Below, piece by piece: positions 15,040-17,317 of a stretch of 17,317 bases of DNA. The stretch spans positions 1 through 17,317 of the forward strand of contig DMXI01000117.1 in NCBI GenBank assembly GCA_003483885.1, given 5' to 3'. The notes beneath the pieces were generated by a model. The model had not been told where the DNA came from. It saw only the letters and a program-made list of their open reading frames with translations, and ran no database searches. Position 1 is the stretch's first letter. The number at the start of each line of letters is the position of its first letter. The translations under genes and the position numbers were made by a program. The stretch is from Microscillaceae bacterium. GTDB lineage: Bacteria; Bacteroidota; Bacteroidia; Cytophagales; Microscillaceae.

Positions 15040-15615
15040 CTAACCACTCATACTCATCTTCCGAATACGACTAAGGCTCTCTGGTGTAATGCCCAAATAA
15101 GAAGCAATTTGATAATTACGTACGCGTTGCTCAATGTTTGGATAATTGGCAATAAACTCCCGATAACGTTCCTCGGCAGACTTGTACAAATTAGAAATAA
15201 TACGTTTCTGAAAACTCACAAAGGCGTTTTCCAGCTTTCGCCGAAAAAACTTCTCCAAAGTAGGTACTTCTTTATAAAGTTGCTCAAGGGCACTTTTATG
15301 GATAGAAAGCAACTCACAGTCTTCCAGACACTCTACCTGCAAAATAGATTGGGCACCCGTGAAATAAGCCGTAAAATCGCTCACCCACCAATTTTCAATG
15401 GCAAACTGTACCGTATGTTCTCGCTCTTGGTCATCTAACAAATAAGAACGTAAACACCCTTTAACCACAAAAAATTGCTTGGCCACTAACTCATTGGCCT
15501 TGATAACCAACGCTTTTCGTTTGAAATGAGCCTGCTCAAAATAGTGAAGCGACTGGGCAAACTCCGTTTCAGTGATGGCGATTTGTTCGGTAATGTGGGT
15601 AAGTAATGGGTGCAT
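15040..15615 (-). CDS. Crp/Fnr-family transcriptional regulator
   Basis: A 191-residue regulator of the length usual for the short Bacteroidota branch of the Crp/Fnr family. Residues about 30-115 form the cyclic-nucleotide-binding-like beta-roll (KALVIKANELVAKQFFVVKGCLRSYL, then QFAIENWWVSDF), a long helix follows (115-150), and the DNA-binding helix-turn-helix is RVRNYQIASYLGITPESLSRIRK (164-186). There is no Fnr-type cysteine cluster, and the phosphate-binding signature of cAMP-binding members is not evident, so the ligand is unknown. It is transcribed away from o-succinylbenzoate synthase; the gap between the two starts holds the second mini-element, which could affect either promoter. Confidence 0.92.
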   Translation of the reverse strand: MHPLLTHITEQIAITETEFAQSLHYFEQAHFKRKALVIKANELVAKQFFVVKGCLRSYLLDDQEREHTVQFAIENWWVSDFTAYFTGAQSILQVECLEDCELLSIHKSALEQLYKEVPTLEKFFRRKLENAFVSFQKRIISNLYKSAEERYREFIANYPNIEQRVRNYQIASYLGITPESLSRIRKMSMSG

Positions 15616-15656
15616 GGAAAATTCTTTTGGTTAAATGTAAGGGTAAAAGTAGTTCA

Positions 15657-15783
15657 GAGTATGTGTAAACTTTGTCTTCGGATGTAAAAAACGCTTTTTT
15701 AGTCCAGATTATAACTTAGCCGAAGGCGATCTCTGTTTCACCTTTAGAAATCAATTATAGAAAACTAATTTTTAGACATACTC
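15657..15783. mobile_element. MITE-like mini-element, copy B (127 bp)
   Basis: The left end GAGTATGTGTAAA and the right end, read in reverse complement as GAGTATGTCTAAA, form a terminal inverted repeat with one mismatch in 13. TCA flanks both sides (15654-15656 and 15784-15786), a 3-bp target duplication fitting TNA as in copy A. It shares with copy A the left 23 bases (21 identical) and an internal 22-base block at 15693-15714 (21 identical), but lacks about 60-70 bp found in A after the left end and has its own segment before the right end. No coding capacity. It lies in the divergent gap between the regulator and the o-succinylbenzoate synthase gene. Confidence 0.75.
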
Positions 15784-15881
15784 TCAAACAAATTATTAAT
15801 TTTTCTACCATCTACTCGGAACCCTTTCCTGAAAACTCGTTAACTATTACTTTGCAACTACAAATAAAACCACATAGCTAC

Positions 15882-16976
15882 ATGCTACGATTAAAATTCC
15901 AGAAACATACCCTTCGATTCAAATTCGAGGCAGGTACCTCCCGTGGTACCCTGCGAGAACACGAGGTATACTACATTTGCCTTTGGGACCTTACCCAACC
16001 CGAAAAAATAGGCATGGGAGAAGCTGCTCCTCTCAAAGGGCTAAGCATTGATTATCGCCCTGACTTTGCCGAACAACTCGGAATTATTCTTGATAATATT
16101 TCTTCGCTCAACATAGAGCAAGCCGAGCACTATCAGCTCAAAGAGATTTCCCAGCTCATTCCAGTGGAGTTTCCATCGATTCGATTTGCGGTAGAAACCG
16201 CCTTTTTGGACTGGCAAAACGGTGGGCAAAAACAAATCTTTGACAATCCTTTTTTTCAGGGAAAACGCCCTATTCCTATCAATGGCCTCATTTGGATGGG
16301 CGATGAAGGCTTCATGCAGCAGCAAATTGCCCAAAAATTAGAAGAGGGTTTTGGCTGTATAAAAATGAAGATTGGGGCCATAGACTTTGAGCAAGAATGC
16401 CAATTGTTGAAAGGGATTCGCCAAAAATTCTCGGCAGATGAGCTTATACTAAGAGTAGATGCCAATGGAGCTTTTAAACCCAACGAAGCCCTCGAAAAAC
16501 TACATCGCCTAAGCGAGTTTGAGCTACATTCTATAGAGCAGCCCATCCGCCCCAATCAGTTGGCCAGTATGCGACATCTATGCGAAAAAAGCCCAGTACC
16601 CATTGCCCTCGACGAAGAACTCATTGGTAAACTTTCACTGTCTGAAAAAGAAAAGTTACTGGATGTAATTAACCCACCTTATATCATTCTCAAGCCTACT
16701 TTGTTGGGTGGTTTTGTGGCAACCGAGGAGTGGATTACTTTGGCTAAAAAACGAAAAATTGGCTGGTGGATTACCTCCGCGTTAGAATCCAACATTGGAC
16801 TCAATGCCATTGCTCAGTTTACTGCCGAGCATGATACGCAAAATTTTCATGGATTAGGTACAGGTAGTTTGTATCATAACAATATAGAGTCGCCACTTAC
16901 CATTACAAAAGATCATTTGGCTTATCAGCCACGTAAATATTGGGAACCTTTACCTGCCATTACTGATAGTTTTTAA
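15882..16976 (+). CDS. menC: o-Succinylbenzoate synthase (enolase superfamily), menaquinone pathway
   Basis: A 364-residue cytoplasmic enzyme expected to dehydrate SHCHC to o-succinylbenzoate in menaquinone synthesis. The catalytic set of the muconate-lactonising-type enolases is complete: IKMKIG with K161 and base K163, metal ligands D193 (RVDANGA), E219 (SIEQPI) and D244 (IALDEEL), and K271 (ILKPTLLGG) as the opposite lysine. TSRG near the start and WWITSALESNIGLNAIAQF near the end agree with Bacteroidota MenC as I remember it; a dipeptide epimerase or N-acylamino acid racemase is the main alternative. I prefer the ATG at 15882 over a TTG ten codons earlier, because family members start with a similar LRFKF strand; a weak promoter-like TTTC-19-TACTTTG lies at about 15825-15854. 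No other men gene is in the window. Confidence 0.87.
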   Translation: MLRLKFQKHTLRFKFEAGTSRGTLREHEVYYICLWDLTQPEKIGMGEAAPLKGLSIDYRPDFAEQLGIILDNISSLNIEQAEHYQLKEISQLIPVEFPSIRFAVETAFLDWQNGGQKQIFDNPFFQGKRPIPINGLIWMGDEGFMQQQIAQKLEEGFGCIKMKIGAIDFEQECQLLKGIRQKFSADELILRVDANGAFKPNEALEKLHRLSEFELHSIEQPIRPNQLASMRHLCEKSPVPIALDEELIGKLSLSEKEKLLDVINPPYIILKPTLLGGFVATEEWITLAKKRKIGWWITSALESNIGLNAIAQFTAEHDTQNFHGLGTGSLYHNNIESPLTITKDHLAYQPRKYWEPLPAITDSF

Positions 16977-16977
16977 G

Positions 16978-17005
16978 GCGCAAAGTGCCTGGATTACAGG
17001 TGCGC
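16978..17005. other. Bulged hairpin after menC
   Basis: Directly after the stop, GCGCA (16978-16982) pairs with TGCGC (17001-17005) and CCTG with CAGG inside it, with a 5-nt bulge. There is no T-run, so a terminator role is doubtful. A second weak pair, CCTTTGG (17014-17020) with CCAAAGG (17044-17050), follows in the same gap. Confidence 0.3.
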
Positions 17006-17166
17006 GTAATTGGCCTTTGGTAAGTAATCAGAAAGATAAATGGCCAAAGGTTAATAGCTAAAAGCTACTGATATTTTTAAAAGATTGGTTTGTATCATAC
17101 TGGGAAAATATGTAGTATTAAATCCTTGTAAATTAATCCTTTAGAAATTTCAAACTTTACAATCGT

Positions 17167-17317
17167 ATGGCTAATAAAAAACTTACGCGCATCTTGTCTA
17201 TTGATGGAGGTGGCATCCGAGGCATCTTGCCTGGGCAAATTATGGTAAGCATTGAGAAAAAACTTCAGGAAGCAACCAACAATCCCGATGCTCGTCTTGC
17301 CGATTACTTTGATTTAA
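17167..17317 (+). CDS. Patatin-like phospholipase, N-terminal part (cut by window edge)
   Basis: The first 50 codons of a protein beginning MANKKLTRILSIDGGGIRGI. DGGGIRG (residues 13-19) is the glycine-rich oxyanion-hole motif of patatin-like acyl hydrolases; the serine motif GxSxG would be expected just after the truncated DYFDL (residues 46-50) and is outside the window. Proteins with this start act on membrane lipids; some are stand-alone lipases and some are effectors of antiviral CBASS operons. In the 190-nt gap before it there is no partner gene on the same strand except menC, so the window gives no evidence for a defence role. Genes downstream would decide. Confidence 0.85.
   Translation, partial: MANKKLTRILSIDGGGIRGILPGQIMVSIEKKLQEATNNPDARLADYFDL

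Noticed and set aside
14983..15438. 151-codon plus-strand frame opposite the Crp/Fnr gene
   Set aside because: It is antisense to a complete regulator with a good helix-turn-helix, and starts within the branched palindrome.
15852..15881. TTG start ten codons upstream for menC
   Set aside because: The extra residues look unlike family N-termini, and a weak promoter-like sequence overlaps this position; the in-frame ATG at 15882 fits better.

Overview
The window looks like part of a Bacteroidota chromosome, most likely a free-living (marine, gliding-type) Cytophagales relative; my impression is something close to Microscilla, but this rests on family content, not on a search. Indicators are a two-gene LytS/LytTR-type system with an NPHF histidine motif, a C-terminal type IX secretion (T9SS) sorting domain on a secreted amylase, DUF5777 and DUF5683-like envelope proteins, repeated 'GFCW...YYVRAY' lipoprotein modules, AT-rich intergenic DNA and weak or absent Shine-Dalgarno sequences.

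Layout. 1-1302 (minus): a sensor histidine kinase and the start of its response regulator, overlapping by 8 nt. 1303-1724: divergent spacer holding a small MITE-like element. 1725-6652 (plus): a tandem array of secreted serine beta-lactamase-fold hydrolases: two 571-residue paralogues, one 358-residue paralogue, and between the first two a decayed stub of a second copy of the 358-residue gene, so the array looks like a duplicated two-gene unit that lost most of one member. 6681-7243: a 545-bp non-coding, highly palindromic element with 8-bp terminal inverted repeats and a perfect 9-bp flanking direct repeat. 7312-7641: a small secreted, lysine-rich, cysteine-containing protein with a good terminator. 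7816-10104 (minus): a secreted GH13 alpha-amylase with a T9SS tail. 10105-10608: a long AT-rich leader. 10609-13196 (minus): a three-gene envelope operon (DUF5683-like membrane protein, two-module lipoprotein, OmpA-family protein). 13399-14923 (plus): a DUF5777 beta-barrel and a YceI-family protein. 14932-15020: a branched palindrome between convergent genes. 15040-15615 (minus): a Crp/Fnr-family regulator. 15657-15783: a second copy of the small MITE. 15882-16976 (plus): o-succinylbenzoate synthase (menaquinone pathway). 17167-end: start of a patatin-like phospholipase.

Functionally the genes are mostly envelope and secreted proteins: glycan breakdown (amylase), cell-wall or ester hydrolysis (beta-lactamase-fold array), outer-membrane structure (OmpA operon, DUF5777/YceI), plus one step of menaquinone synthesis and two regulators. 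I found no defence system, CRISPR array, rRNA or tRNA. The most unusual material is non-coding: the 545-bp palindromic element, whose 34-bp hairpin keeps full pairing as RNA only on the plus strand through five G-U pairs, and two copies of a GAGTATG-ended mini-element with 3-bp TNA duplications, both placed in divergent promoter regions.
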